The notes under the pieces: generated by a model
Databases searched by the model: none
What the model saw: the letters and a program-made list of their open reading frames with translations, nothing else
What the model was told of the DNA's origin: nothing
Made by a program: the position numbers and the translations under genes
Shown: positions 45,301 through 56,321 of the stretch, piece after piece
Layout: each line of letters starts with the position of its first letter
Numbering within the stretch: the first letter of the stretch is position 1
Source of the DNA: Klebsormidium nitens
Lineage: Eukaryota; Streptophyta; Klebsormidiophyceae; Klebsormidiales; Klebsormidiaceae
Assembly (NCBI GenBank): GCA_000708835.1
Contig: DF237154.1
Location: forward strand, 1 to 64,000
Reading direction: 5' to 3'
DNA: 64,000 nucleotides

Positions 45301-47643
45301 ATGCGCACTATGTACGCAAAATTTTGGCTGCCAAACGTCGAAATGTACTTTCAGTTTAGAGAAGGTTCATCAACAAAAGATGGACTTACTTGAAGTTAAA
45401 GTATTGATTCTGTGCGCTTCGCACGAGAAGCTGTCAAACGGTAATCTCTGAACTTCCCTGCGCTTTCTCCTCTCACCAGGTTGACACTCTGACCGACGCC
45501 GACCGCTTCACGCTCCTCGCCTTCGACAATTCCATTGAGACCCCCCCGGGGCATTCGATTCACTCTCTGGTCGCCGCAACAGACTACAACCGCCAGTCTG
45601 TGGTCAACTATCTGTCGAAGCTGGAGGCCCGGGGGGGGACCGAGATGGCCGGGCCTTTGGAGCGCGCGGCCGACGCGCTCCAGGCACCGCGGGTTCAGGG
45701 TTCCGGAGGGTTTTGGCCGCCACGTGGCGCGGAGGCCGCGGCGGTTAGGGACCGGGTTTTGGTGCTGGTTACGGACGGGCAGGTTGGGGACGAGGACTGG
45801 ATCATGGGAGAGCTGGCGCCAAAATTACAGGTAGGTGCTTCGAACGCGTCCTTTGTCCAGTTACGTTGCGCATGAGAGTTGGTGCGGAGCGTTTTTCATG
45901 CTAGACAAGCCGCTGCAGAAATGCGTTCCGCAGCGACAGGAAACATTTAAGCTTGTTTTAGGCTTCTCAAAAAATACAAAAAGTCGATGTTACCCTCGCT
46001 GATCTCACGTGAGAGTGTCGTCTTTGAACGTGTCGAGACAAAAGTACGACCTTCCTGGCCATGAGGTAGTCACAGGTGAAAGCAAAGAGCTCTCAAACGC
46101 TCTCTTGTATCAGTCCTTCTAGAATTCACCAATAACAACTTCTCTCCGAGCACCACAAGAGATTTCAAAGAAGAAAGGGATAATCCGCAACGTCTTTGAA
46201 GGACCTTTTCAAAGCATACAGGCGTCAATCTACACGACACTTCCCTTGCATCTTCAATCCTTGCTCACCATTCCGTACCGTTCCAATATTACAGGGCGTT
46301 CGCATCTTCACCCTGGGCATCGACCAGTCCGTCAACGAGGGCTTCCTCACTCGCTTCGCCGCCCTTACTCCGGGGGGCGCCTGCGAGCTCGTCGAAAGCC
46401 AGGGCCGCCTCGAAAACGCTATGGACCGCATCCACCGGCTTATCGCCACCCCCGCGCTTATCGACGTCCAGATTGACGGCCCCCGAGGCTCCGGAATCGA
46501 GCCCATGCTTGACGCTACGTCGCCCGCGAAACTGGGGGCGGTCTTCACCGGCATACCGGCAGTTGTCAGCGGTAGGTACCGCAAGACCGCGGCGCAAAGT
46601 TTGGGCGCGGCCGCGGGAGGCGGCGGCCGCTTCGTGACCGTTTCGGCGAACTTGACCGCGGCCGGCGAAAACTGGAACGAAGCTGTTCCGGCGCAGCAAA
46701 CCCTGAACCCAGCGCTGGGCGCGCTCTGGGCGCGCGCGCGCTCATCCGCGAGCTCGACGACCGCTACACGATCGCGGCCGCGCCCCGCTACACCAGCTAC
46801 GGCGTCAAGGACTCAAACCCCGAGAAACCCGACGAGCTGCGCGCGCGCATCCTGGCGCTGTCGCTGCGCTTCAGCGTCCTCTGCCGCTTCAGCGCGTTCG
46901 TGGCCGCGGATCGCGCGGAGAAGGTCGAATCGGACGGCGCTCCGTTGACGCAAGTGACGCAGCCAGTGGAGGCCCCCGGGGGTTGGAAGCTGGGCGCTAT
47001 GGGCGGAAGGGGCGGAAGGGGCGGAATGCCCGGAGCGGCCCCCCAGGCGAGCTGCGGGGCGTCGAGGGGACTCGCCAAAAAGGAGAGAGGCAGCATCCGC
47101 ATTACGCGCCAGACTGCACGGCCCCAAGGAGGGTTGAAGGGATTGAGCCCGGGAGTCGTCCCGACAAGCGCGCCGTTTTACACCGGGGAAGGAATGGGCT
47201 GCGAAGAGAGTGCGGAATGCGACGCCGCCGCCCCCTATCGCGACCCGGTGTGGGAGTCAGCGATCTCGGGAGCCAGTGCGGGGAGCACACGTGGCGGGGC
47301 TGCGGCGCACAAGAAGGCCAAGAGAATCGGCACCGCCACGGGAGCTTCCGCGAAACCCTTAAACCCCGGCGATCAGCGCGCGGCGGTCGCGGGGTGTCTG
47401 GAGACGGTCCGCGCGCTACAGAGCCCGGGGCAGGTGGCGGACGGCGATCTGCTGAAGAAACTGGTGGAGGGTTTAAGGGAGGTTTTGGCGCGGGTCATGG
47501 AGCGCTGGCAGACTGCGGCGTCGTTCGATGTGGTGAGAAAGGCGGCGAAGGCGTTTGAGGCGGGCGGGGCACTCGACCGGACACTCTTGGGGGAGCTGCA
47601 GGCGGCACTGGAGAGGATCGAGCAGTCTTTGGGGTCGCCGTAA
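42318..47643 (+). CDS. VIT and vWA domain protein (inter-alpha-trypsin-inhibitor heavy-chain-like), one apparent frameshift
   Basis: Exons are 42318-42473, 43428-43682, 44055-44330, 44679-45080, 45480-45830 and 46295-47643. The first five end in phase 0. The ATG at 42,318 begins an acidic leader. The VIT domain spans exons 2-3 (ITLEQTFLNAFDAPLEATYIFPLP, AIAQGHRAAIAEEE, FRFPLLVAPRYIPG). The vWA domain spans exons 4-6 with a complete MIDAS: DRSGS in exon 4, GGTEM and LVTDGQ in exon 5. The expected C-terminal helix region (RELDDRY...LRFSVLCRFSAFVAAD) is present but in another frame, because of a CG dinucleotide run at 46,731-46,740. Past it the frame stays open to the TAA at 47,643, ending in a Gly-rich linker and helical tail. 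With two fewer bases the product would be about 928 residues. The role is probably protein-protein adhesion, metal-dependent; cell location is not shown. Confidence 0.83.
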
Positions 47644-49288
47644 AGCAGAGCTAGCGTCTTTTGAAAGAGATGAGAAGATCAGAGGCTTATAGGGGGAGGT
47701 CGATAACTCAGAAATGAGCAGGAGTGATGGGGAAACAGTCGCAGAAAGGTCCATTTGGGAGCGAGGTACATGAGAAAACAGAGAGTTTGATTCAAGCAGG
47801 AAGATCAGGGGGATCTGTCGAGTCGGACTGAAACCGGCGAAATGAAGCTCCAGTCAGATGAGGATAGGGTGCCAGTTTTGAATCAGACTCCGATGTTCCT
47901 TTCCACAAACTTTGCACGAAAAGCACATTTGCAACCCAAGTAGAAGAAAAGGGACCGTCTGTCATGGAGAAAAGAGTCGGGCGGCGTCCCTGGGCTTATG
48001 CTTCTGGGTCAGTGTAGAGCATTGCAATAATGATGTACAAAGAGACGGCTTGCAGAGTATCATGGGGTTACTGCTGGAAGTTACAAGGGCGAATGAACAT
48101 GTCTTGAGTGTAGTTAGTGGAGACATGCTATGATGGTGCTGAAACCATGACGGACTTTTGGGTTGTTCGTTGGTTATTTCAATAGCTGCATGGGACTCTT
48201 AAGGCGGGACCGTCCAGATGTCGAATCGATCGCGGGATTGTTTCAGTGTGTAAGAAGCCCCGGCTGACTTTTGTATATCTTCCACGAACTGGGATCTTTG
48301 AGGACAGAAGAAGCGTAGGTTAGAATGTAGGACGGTTTGGACAAATATTCACATTCAAGCGCAAGTATGAGTCCCGCGGTGTGACTCACGCCGACGATCT
48401 GCCGGATCGACAGGCTCCAGCTAGTATGTATCGATGAGAACTGTCGAAGCCCTTTCCATATAAAAGCGAGCTCTTGGTTGCATGCCACACTGTGCCCGCA
48501 GCATGCCGATACTCTTGCACAGGCCTACGCGCCCATCATTGTATGCACTGAGACTAATCCACACTACATGGGCGCCGAGACCGCCGGCCTGAAGAACGAA
48601 ACTGTCATAATTATAGTGGCTCAAATCGGATTCATGCTTCACAAGAAAGCTCGATCTGTAGGCCAACTTATGTGCATGCAGACTTCAGGACCAAACGGTC
48701 TACTTCCGAAGGTTTTTGTCCTTCATTGCAAATCGGTCTCAGTTGCACCAAAATTACCTTCTGCATGCCCCGCTCAGACAACCAGCCCCTCTCAATAAGC
48801 CGGCTCAGACATTAGCTCTAGTTACCAGTTAGTCCAATAATCAAATGAAAGTTGCTTAGGCACGTCCAACCTTTACGTTAACAACCATGTCTTAAAGTAA
48901 GCAACCGTCACCCATCCAATTGCATCCGTCAACACGCCTCAAGATCCTGTTCCTAGACTGCCTACTTTCCACGGAGTTGATGGTAGGCCTGCCTCAATTG
49001 AACATGCGTGCCTCGAGCTAGATTTCTTGGCGTTTCTCAGACCTTTTCCTAGATCTACTGAAGGAGTCAATTGAGTTCCTTGGCAATGCATTATGTACCA
49101 TCATATGGTCATTTATTGTCTACAAAAAAAGGTGAATGCTTAGACTTTTAGCTGCTTTTTTGCCTAGGTGTAGAACGTATCAACAGATTTGATCAAGAAA
49201 TTCTCACTTCGTTTCGAAGTTTATCAAACTTTGGCTCCATTTTGACTTCTTCTAAGCGTCAACGGCCGGCCTTTCGTTTCTTTTGCAG
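47644..49288. other. Intergenic, nothing supported
   Basis: Open frames at 48,243-48,666 (minus) and 48,478-48,798 (plus) overlap each other and lack motifs. There is a T-rich stretch near 49,130-49,280 just before a good acceptor. Confidence 0.35.
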
Positions 49289-50559
49289 GACCCAGAAGAT
49301 GCGCTTCTGAACATGCATGACATGCCCGACCTGATGGGCTACGACCACGTATGCCAATCATTGCAAAGCGCCCAGAAAGATCACCCCCGCGCTTTTTCCA
49401 CAGCCGGCAAGGTGCCCTGTTCCAACGACCCAAGCAGGCTCGCGCATCTGCACCACGTTTCTGCAGCCTTTCACACAGGCGGCCGGAACCCCCAGCTAGA
49501 AAACCCGAGCTGAAGCCGGTCCTGTCCCCTAGAGATCCCTAAATTCGCGGACGAGACGGTGAAGCAAAAGGTGCTCACGCTGGTTGCGGCAAGCCCCTCC
49601 TCACGGGTGAACGGAGCGTTTCTAGAAACCCTCGTAGAAACGCTCGACCCGACAGCGGGCGTTCGAGAAGCTCAAAAGAACAGACTGCCGGCCTTCTTCA
49701 CCCCGCTCGGGTCTTGTCGCCGCATCCAAGAGAACGGTCCAATCCTGCAAGACGGAACTAGACGGCCACATCCATACTCGGGGGAACAAGCAGGAGGTGA
49801 TTGGAATTACAAGCACGTCGCATATTAAGAACCACTCGGAGGAGTGCAGAGCGGAACGCGACCCCGAGCTTCTGGCGGATGTGCTCGCGGGCATTAGCCT
49901 CGAGACGCCCGAGCAAACCTGGAACCACGACTCTATACATCTAGCTTCGGATACGGGAATGAGTTTAGAGCTCTTCCTTTTCTCCGCGCGGCTTCGGACG
50001 CACAACGTGAACGAGAGCATCCGCGCGAAGCAGAAGCGGAGTCTCGAAAAAGTAGTTGCCGCGGGGATCCGTCGCGGGGGGCCGGACGTCCGGATCACGG
50101 AAGACCAGTACGGACGGTTCACGGTGGAAGCGATCGCTGCAGGGCCGCGGGCAGCCGCAGGCGCGGGGCAAGACGCGGGGCAGGTCGACGTGGTGGCCCC
50201 CGTCAAGCCGCCCACGCACGCGCCACGTGGCAGCCACCCGGGAGGCATCCAAGCGGGCGGTGCGTCTGAGAGTGAGGAGGCGACAGGGTGCAACGAGCCC
50301 GCCACCGACAGAGCCGCCCCGGTCAGCCCCTTCGACTCCGTGGCAGCAGCGCTGGAGGCTTTCGCCCACCTTCGGACAGTGTGCGGACAGCAGCGGTCCC
50401 CGGTGAATGCGTCCCGAGCAGTTGTCAGGCCCAGGAAGGTCGGACCGGGGCGGACGGTCGCCACGTCCTCGGGACCGGGGCGTACACCCGATTGGGTCTG
50501 TCGGGCTTTGCAGTGCCCGAAGCAGGTGAAGTCGACTGGGAGAATCTCCCTCTGGGGCT

Positions 50560-50880
50560 TGGCGCGGCGCTCCGGCGGGGAACGGCGGTGCCCGGTGATG
50601 ACGCCCCGGGCAGCAGGACACGGCGGATAGCGGACGGACGGGCGGTTGAGCGCGGAGCGGCGCTGCCCGATGATGAAGCCCTCGCACCCTGCGCAGACGA
50701 CGGAGTAGCCCTCAGGCGAGCGGCCGCACGTGGCGACCACGCCCCCGGCCGAACGGTGCGCCACGTGGCAGACAGTGGTGAAGCGGCGCTGACCAGTGCC
50801 AATGACGCCTCGATGGACGGCCGGTCGGCACGTGGAGGGCCGCTGCCTGATGAAGACGTCCTGGGCGCAGCCAGGCCATC
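50560..50880 (+). repeat. Tandem repeat of ~60 bases (~20 residues)
   Basis: In one frame the units read like RGTAVPGDDAPGSRTRR, then RGAALPDDEALAP, then RGGPLPDEDVLGA, with a shared (V/L)P(G/D)D core. They are related to the longer array at 51,590-52,640 and precede the VEDFRRRLQPLED segment just as that array precedes VEEFRRRLQPLDD. Confidence 0.55.
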
Positions 50881-51589
50881 AACGGTCCTTGTTGAGGACT
50901 TTCGGCGCCGGCTGCAGCCCTTGGAGGACAACCAAAACACTCCGCTTGAAGGTGAGGATGGCTTGCAGCTCCATTTTTCATCGTCTTTGTTGCCTCACAG
51001 ACTCTCGCTTCTGAAAATGAACCCCCGCACATCAATTTGAATTGATAACAGGAGGCTTATTCTAACAACTCTAGATGATCATTTCAATGCTTGTCAAACT
51101 TCATATTTCAGAGCGAGGGTCGTGTGACTTCAGTTTATGCAATTATGTGCACGTCAAAGATTGGATTTTTGTATTGCCCTCTTGCCAAAGTCGGTTTACT
51201 TCTTTACCCGCTACTTCTGACCAAAAAGGCAGCATGCTTTCTCTTGCTTTCCAAAGAGAGGATTTCACGTCATGAAGCTTTTGAAACAGAATTGCGTGCT
51301 AAGATTGTCCGTCTTCACTCTTCCATTCACTCTTCCGTTGTCAATGGAGCGCTATCACGAACTGCACAATATCCCTTCGGCAGGCCCTTTGATCGACTCG
51401 CCGCAGCAAGTCCGTCGACGTCCTCGCACCGGGAGGAGCCCGTTCTCGCCAGCCAGCAGCCAAACCGTCGCCCCAAAAGACGACCATGAATTCGGAGGGG
51501 GCCTAGACTTTTCCCAGCCCAACGAAGTCCCGAAGGTGCCTGGCAGGGGGTCTCTGCACACTCTGGCAGGCACCGTGCACAGTGAAACG

Positions 51590-52640
51590 AGGGTAGAGCG
51601 CGGCGCGCTGATGCCCGGTCGACAGGCAACCCCTTCCGGCTTCGCAGGCCACGTGGCAAACGGAACGACCTGGTTCGGGTGGGGTGCGGAGGAGCTGCTC
51701 GGTAATCAATTCCCAGGCGTGGACTCGATGCGCGGCGGAGCTGCTCAGTGGACAGCTCCTTGGTGGATGGGGCGCACCGGTGGTGCTCGACGGACAGGCT
51801 CGGGGTACAGTCTCAACCGGACGGGGCGCGGCGGGACTGCCCGGTAGACAGGCGTTGGACTCAATCGGGCGAAGCGCTGCGGAGGTGCGCGGTGGACAGC
51901 CCCAAAGCACGGACCAGTTCGAACGGGGAGCAGCGTAGTTGCCCGGTAGACAGCTTCCAGGCGCGGAATCAACCGGACGGGACAGAGCGGAGGTGCCCGG
52001 TGGACAGCTCCGGCCGGGTGGAGACCAGCTTGAACGCGCCGCGGCGGCGGTGCGCGGTCAACAGCCCCTTCGCGCGGACGCTGTTGGGCCACGCGCGGCG
52101 GGTATGCCCGGTGGACAGCCCCCGAGCGCACACTCGATCAGGAGGAGCGCCTCGGGGGTGCCCGGTAGACAGCCCTGGGTGCGGATGCGGTCGGACACGC
52201 CGCAGTGATCGTGCCCGGTGAAGAGGGCGCGGACTTCATCGCGCAGAGCACCACGAGGTGGCCCGGTGGGCAGCTCCCGGGCGCGAACGCGATCGATCGG
52301 GACACGCCGGTGGTGCCCGAAGGACAGGCCCCGGGCGAAAGCACCATCAGGTGCGAGGCTGTGGAGCTGCTCGGTGGACAGCTCCGTTTGGGCGGGGGCC
52401 AAAACTTGCGGGGCGCGGCGGGGGTGCGTGGTCGACCGTCGACCTTAGGCACAATGGCAACTGGGCAGAACGCGCCGGAGGAGCTCCCGGGCGCGCACTC
52501 CACCGGGCGAAGCGCCGCGGGCGTGCTCGGTAGACAGCCCCCTGGCGCAGCCTTCGCTGAACCGGGCACGGTCGAGGGCGGTCGATGCGGGGCGAGGGTG
52601 CCTGATGGACTGGCCCCCAGCTCGGAGTCAGTGCGGGGCT
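51590..52640 (+). repeat. Tandem repeat of ~54 bases (18 residues)
   Basis: At least a dozen imperfect units carry the DNA core GTGCCCGGTGGACAG or GCCCGGTAGACAG. One frame reads repeatedly as VPGGQLPGA or LPGRQLPGAESTG, with period 18 residues, for example VRGGQPQS, LPGRQLPG, VPGGQLRP, VRGQQPLR and MPGGQPPS. Stops and frame switches interrupt the array, so the period is kept better at the DNA level than as protein. Confidence 0.7.
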
Positions 52641-54063
52641 CGGCGCGGATTCCATCATTTTTGTCGAAGAGTTCCGGAGACGGCTGCAACCATTGGATGA
52701 CTTGGAAGAATCTGGGCAACATGAAAACGTGGCACCGTCACCACAAGGTACGTAACAAGATATTTGTCTGCCAACCATTCTTTCAACATCGAGGACAGAC
52801 CTCGGCTGTTTTTATAAGTTGTCCGTTGGAGCTTTCATACTTTGTAATGCAATCCGATTTCTTGCCGCCTGTCCAAGAATAGATTCACGAAGGCTTTGCT
52901 CAGCTTGATGCGTCTGCAATTTAGTATCTTGGCATGACTTTCTTGTCCGAAAGCTTCTAACGAGGATTGAAGATGTGCATCTCGTCGTAGGCTTTAATCT
53001 GCTCATGGCACGAAGCGACCAAGACCTTGCGCAATCAAAGCAGAGTAAAATAACGGTCGTGAACGTATCTGTTTTTTCCTACTAATCTTCGATCATGTTC
53101 TACTCATGGCCGCGATTGTCTTGGAACGAACTGATCTGAAGGTTTATCTTCTCCAGATTGGTGTAACAGCTTTCAAAATGCAATCTCTCTTGATCAGGAT
53201 CTTCCGCAGCTGAGTCGCCCCAACAAGTTCGACAACGGCCGCGCCTTGGGAGAAGCCCATTCTCCCCCGATGCCAGTCGAGACGACATTTTAGAAGTCTG
53301 CCGCGACCTTAGCCGCCCTTTCACAAACTTCTACCAGATGGATCCGCAAGGACAAGCCGCGTGGCGGGCTAACCGTAACCGAAAACATCCGGAGCGCTCA
53401 CCCATGAAGTCAAATAAACTCAGAACGGGGACTCGGAGTTCAGCTCGAGACGTTTCAGATCCCGATGATGAGGGAGAAGGGGGTCTTGAGCGCCCGGACT
53501 TTGTGGGCGAGTTGAGCCCTCGCATGGCGCAGATCGGTCAGCTTCTCGGGGGCACGTGGCCACTGTTCGAGGAGCACGCGCAGAGCGAGAGTCACCTGGG
53601 AACCGGTTTGAGCGGTCAATTGATGAGCCGGGAGCGCGGAACGGGGACCCGGGGTCTGGTAAGTGTACGAAGAGGCCTAAAAGCCCCGCCACCTGAGCTT
53701 CGAAGGACATCAGCGAGAGAAGCCGCAGCTGATGGAACTCAAAGGACCAGCGGGCCACTTTGGCGGCCAAACGAACCACGGCGGCCGGGCAACGACAATC
53801 TGGAAGCTGCGGAGGGCGCCCTTTCATTGAGGAAGAGTCCTCTGGGAGGATCGAGTACCGGCGACGCGCCGGCCGCAGCGAGTTCCGGAAACCCTTCGCA
53901 CGGTCCCAAGGCTTCCGGCTCAAGCCTCCCGGAAGGTGCCACGTGGCAGCTCGGAGTGGCGGAGGAGGGTTTCGATGCAGTAGTCGTGACAGCGCCTCTC
54001 GATCAAGGCCCTGACATAGACGTTGCTTCCATTATTGCCGCTTACAACTCTGGACGAGGGTAG

Positions 54064-56321
54064 GGCCGCGCTTTGGAAGTCCCACGACATGAAGATGAAG
54101 TATTTTGTAACGTGGTGCAGCAACCAAGTGAGAGTTTTGTAATCTTCCACTTATTCAAGGATACAACTAATGTCAAAAGCCAGGTCATCGGCAAAGTAAC
54201 GAACTCCGATAAACTGTCTGGGAACGTTCATTTTGGTCAAGACGCCCATGGGAGGCCCAAAAGGTTCAAAATGGAACGGATTAATGGATGCGGCCCCATC
54301 AGATGCATCTTTTTGCCACTCTTCATATTGGTACGTACATGCATGACGATGCAGTCTTCATTTGAGTCCTATGACCGTATTTGTAGAATTGAATTGAGCG
54401 TGCTTGAACCTGTTTCTTTTTCGCAAGAAAACGAGATTTGATGAAAGACATCTGATGATGCAATAAAATGAAAGACTTGAGCTACTTAGTCGATTGGTTT
54501 GGCATATATGCAATTGATATATGCTCGGCGGCCAAGGTGCATTTGAAGTTGTGTAGTACGTCTTGCATATACCATGCCGTAATTTGCATGCATGCTATAG
54601 CATGTATACATCTGGCACCCGTCCTAGCATGCGCGCGGCTCACTGGCTGGTAGATTGCAGCCGCATGTTTGTAAGGCGTAATCAGGTCGTCACCACCACT
54701 AATTCTGGGCGAGTCATACCCAGTGACTTCACCGTTGTATAGCTTGCCCGGCCTTAGCCGGCAATCGTAAAATGGCATCAAAAGATCGTACACGTAGATG
54801 TACACGCTAGCTCGGTACAACAGCGGTGCGTCATAAGAATACATGCACACGTGATTCCGATCTTATTTAGACCATTGGTTGACGGGCATCCTGCTAAGCG
54901 GCCGTTGCAAGTGAATTGGTCATGCACGCAGGCGCCACGTCTATGTGGTCTGAATAGGAAGCAAGCAGAAACGAAATACAGTGTCAAGTATTCATGGGAG
55001 GCTCATACAGAGGCAAAGAGTCTGGTCCTGCCCTCACACCGTACAATCACGCGCACCAACCTCTGTTTTATGCTGCACCGTCAGACTTTCTGCAAAATCT
55101 AAAAGCGGTCATCCACAACTGGATTGCGATGCGGTCTTTCCGGTTGGCTCCTGTGAATCGACACTGTACCTTGACCAGAAACACTTGAATGACTTCAACT
55201 TACAACATGCTAACAACGTAGTACGTCCGGTGCGATGTACTTTGGCTGCTTATAACATCGAGTATCCCCATAGTTGGGAAAGCAACGTACCCGATACTAC
55301 CAGCTTGAAGCGGTTGCCTGTCAGCGCTTTCGTTCGAGCCGCTCACTCGACCGCAGACTGTCCAGATAACTTAAAATGGAACCCTACGAAATATTGTTAA
55401 CTACTGTACAGGTGCGCGTCCAGTTCCGCCGGTGCACTTCGAGTCCGCCCTCCATCTGCTGTCGGAATGGAAAGACGGACGGGGTCAGAAGGAACGTGAA
55501 TCGAAGAACCTTCAGAGATCGACTGCCCAGCAGATACAGCCAAGTCGTCGAGGGAGAAAGAAAGCGCTGTCAATGGCGTGGCGTTGTGATCCAGTGCGAG
55601 ATCGCTCAAGGAGCCGAATTGAGCGGGCGGGAAGGCGGGGAGCACCACGTGGCAAATGGCACCGTGGGCGGTTAACGACCTTCTTAAAGAAAGTGCAGCA
55701 TGTCCGCTCAGGAAGCATGGACGGCTCGAGAAAGACGACCGTTTGAAAAACCGAACTGAAAGACAGGGCGGCCACAAAACCGGCAGGCAAAGCATTCTCT
55801 TCGGATACCAAGGGCTCAACGCTATGGAAGGAATGGTGTGGCAACCTCACTTGCGATGGGTTTTCTTGGCAGGCCGCCCTTTACTGCCATTTTGGGAAAG
55901 GGAAAGAAAGCAAACGAAAAAAAGTACACAGTTTGCTACCTCCTCACCTTGCTTTCAAATTGCTGGTCTAGCGCTCTGTAACGCGCAATTGACAAACTGG
56001 CTCCGGGTTCGAGCCGTCAAACCAGCGTCGTCGTCCACTCTCGACGGAATCAGATACAGTTGAAACCTGCAAGGGATCAAACAGCGACGTTACTGGTAGT
56101 GACCTTCTCGTGTGAGCTGACTAAAAGGAGGTCATAACCTTTCTTTTCACACGGAATGAGGACTATTAGCAAAGACGTGGCAAACTACGCATCTTGTCAG
56201 TCCCCGCTCTTCTCTGAGGAGGACGCCAAGCAACGTGGTACGACAATTTCAAAAGGAACAAAAGGCTGCGCGCTCGATTAAGCCCAAACCTGCGTTAGTG
56301 CCGCACCTCACCTTGTTGCAA
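54064..56321. other. Mostly non-coding, possible exon at 55,412-55,745
   Basis: The stretch 54,440-54,960 is AT-rich with overlapping palindromes such as CATGCATGCTATAGCATG. An acceptor-like TACAG at about 55,411 precedes an open segment to about 55,745 (HFESALHLLSEWKDG in one frame), but no partner exon was found. Confidence 0.35.

Larger units (their letters stand above)
49289..54063 (+). pseudogene. Repeat-rich locus of duplicated exon cassettes, frame-broken, family unknown
   Basis: A small clean exon lies at 49289-49348 (acceptor TTTTGCAG, donor CAC|GTATGC). An open stretch at about 49,640-50,630 follows, containing ARLRTHNVNESIRAKQKRSL. One exon-like segment recurs: SPQQVRRRPRTGRSPFSP near 51,390 and SPQQVRQRPRLGRSPFSP near 53,215. 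Another recurs: VLVEDFRRRLQPLED near 50,890 and IFVEEFRRRLQPLDD near 52,655, each followed by a donor (near 50,950 and 52,747). The last open frame ends VASIIAAYNSGRG-stop at 54,063. Between these are low-complexity Gly/Ala/Arg/Pro tandem repeats in which the frame is interrupted by stops (for example TAG near 51,937) and needs switches. It is either a decayed gene or a fast-evolving one with assembly errors. I recognise no family. Confidence 0.45.

Noticed and set aside
49622-50764. Long minus-strand open frame (380 residues)
   Set aside because: It is antisense to a GC-rich plus-strand coding stretch and its composition (Pro/Arg/Ser-rich) is that of a shadow frame; plus-strand exon signals and the recurrent FRRRLQPL segment support the other strand.
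51590-52640. CRISPR-like array
   Set aside because: The units are contiguous imperfect 54-base repeats without unique spacers, in eukaryotic intron-containing DNA.
54540-54640. Hairpin of CATGC/GCATG palindromes as an RNA gene
   Set aside because: These are short overlapping palindromes in AT-rich DNA with no promoter or conserved stem that would support a non-coding RNA.
55950-56030. tRNA-like boxes (TGGTCTAGCGC and GGTTCGAGCC)
   Set aside because: I could not fold an acceptor stem or anticodon arm around them.
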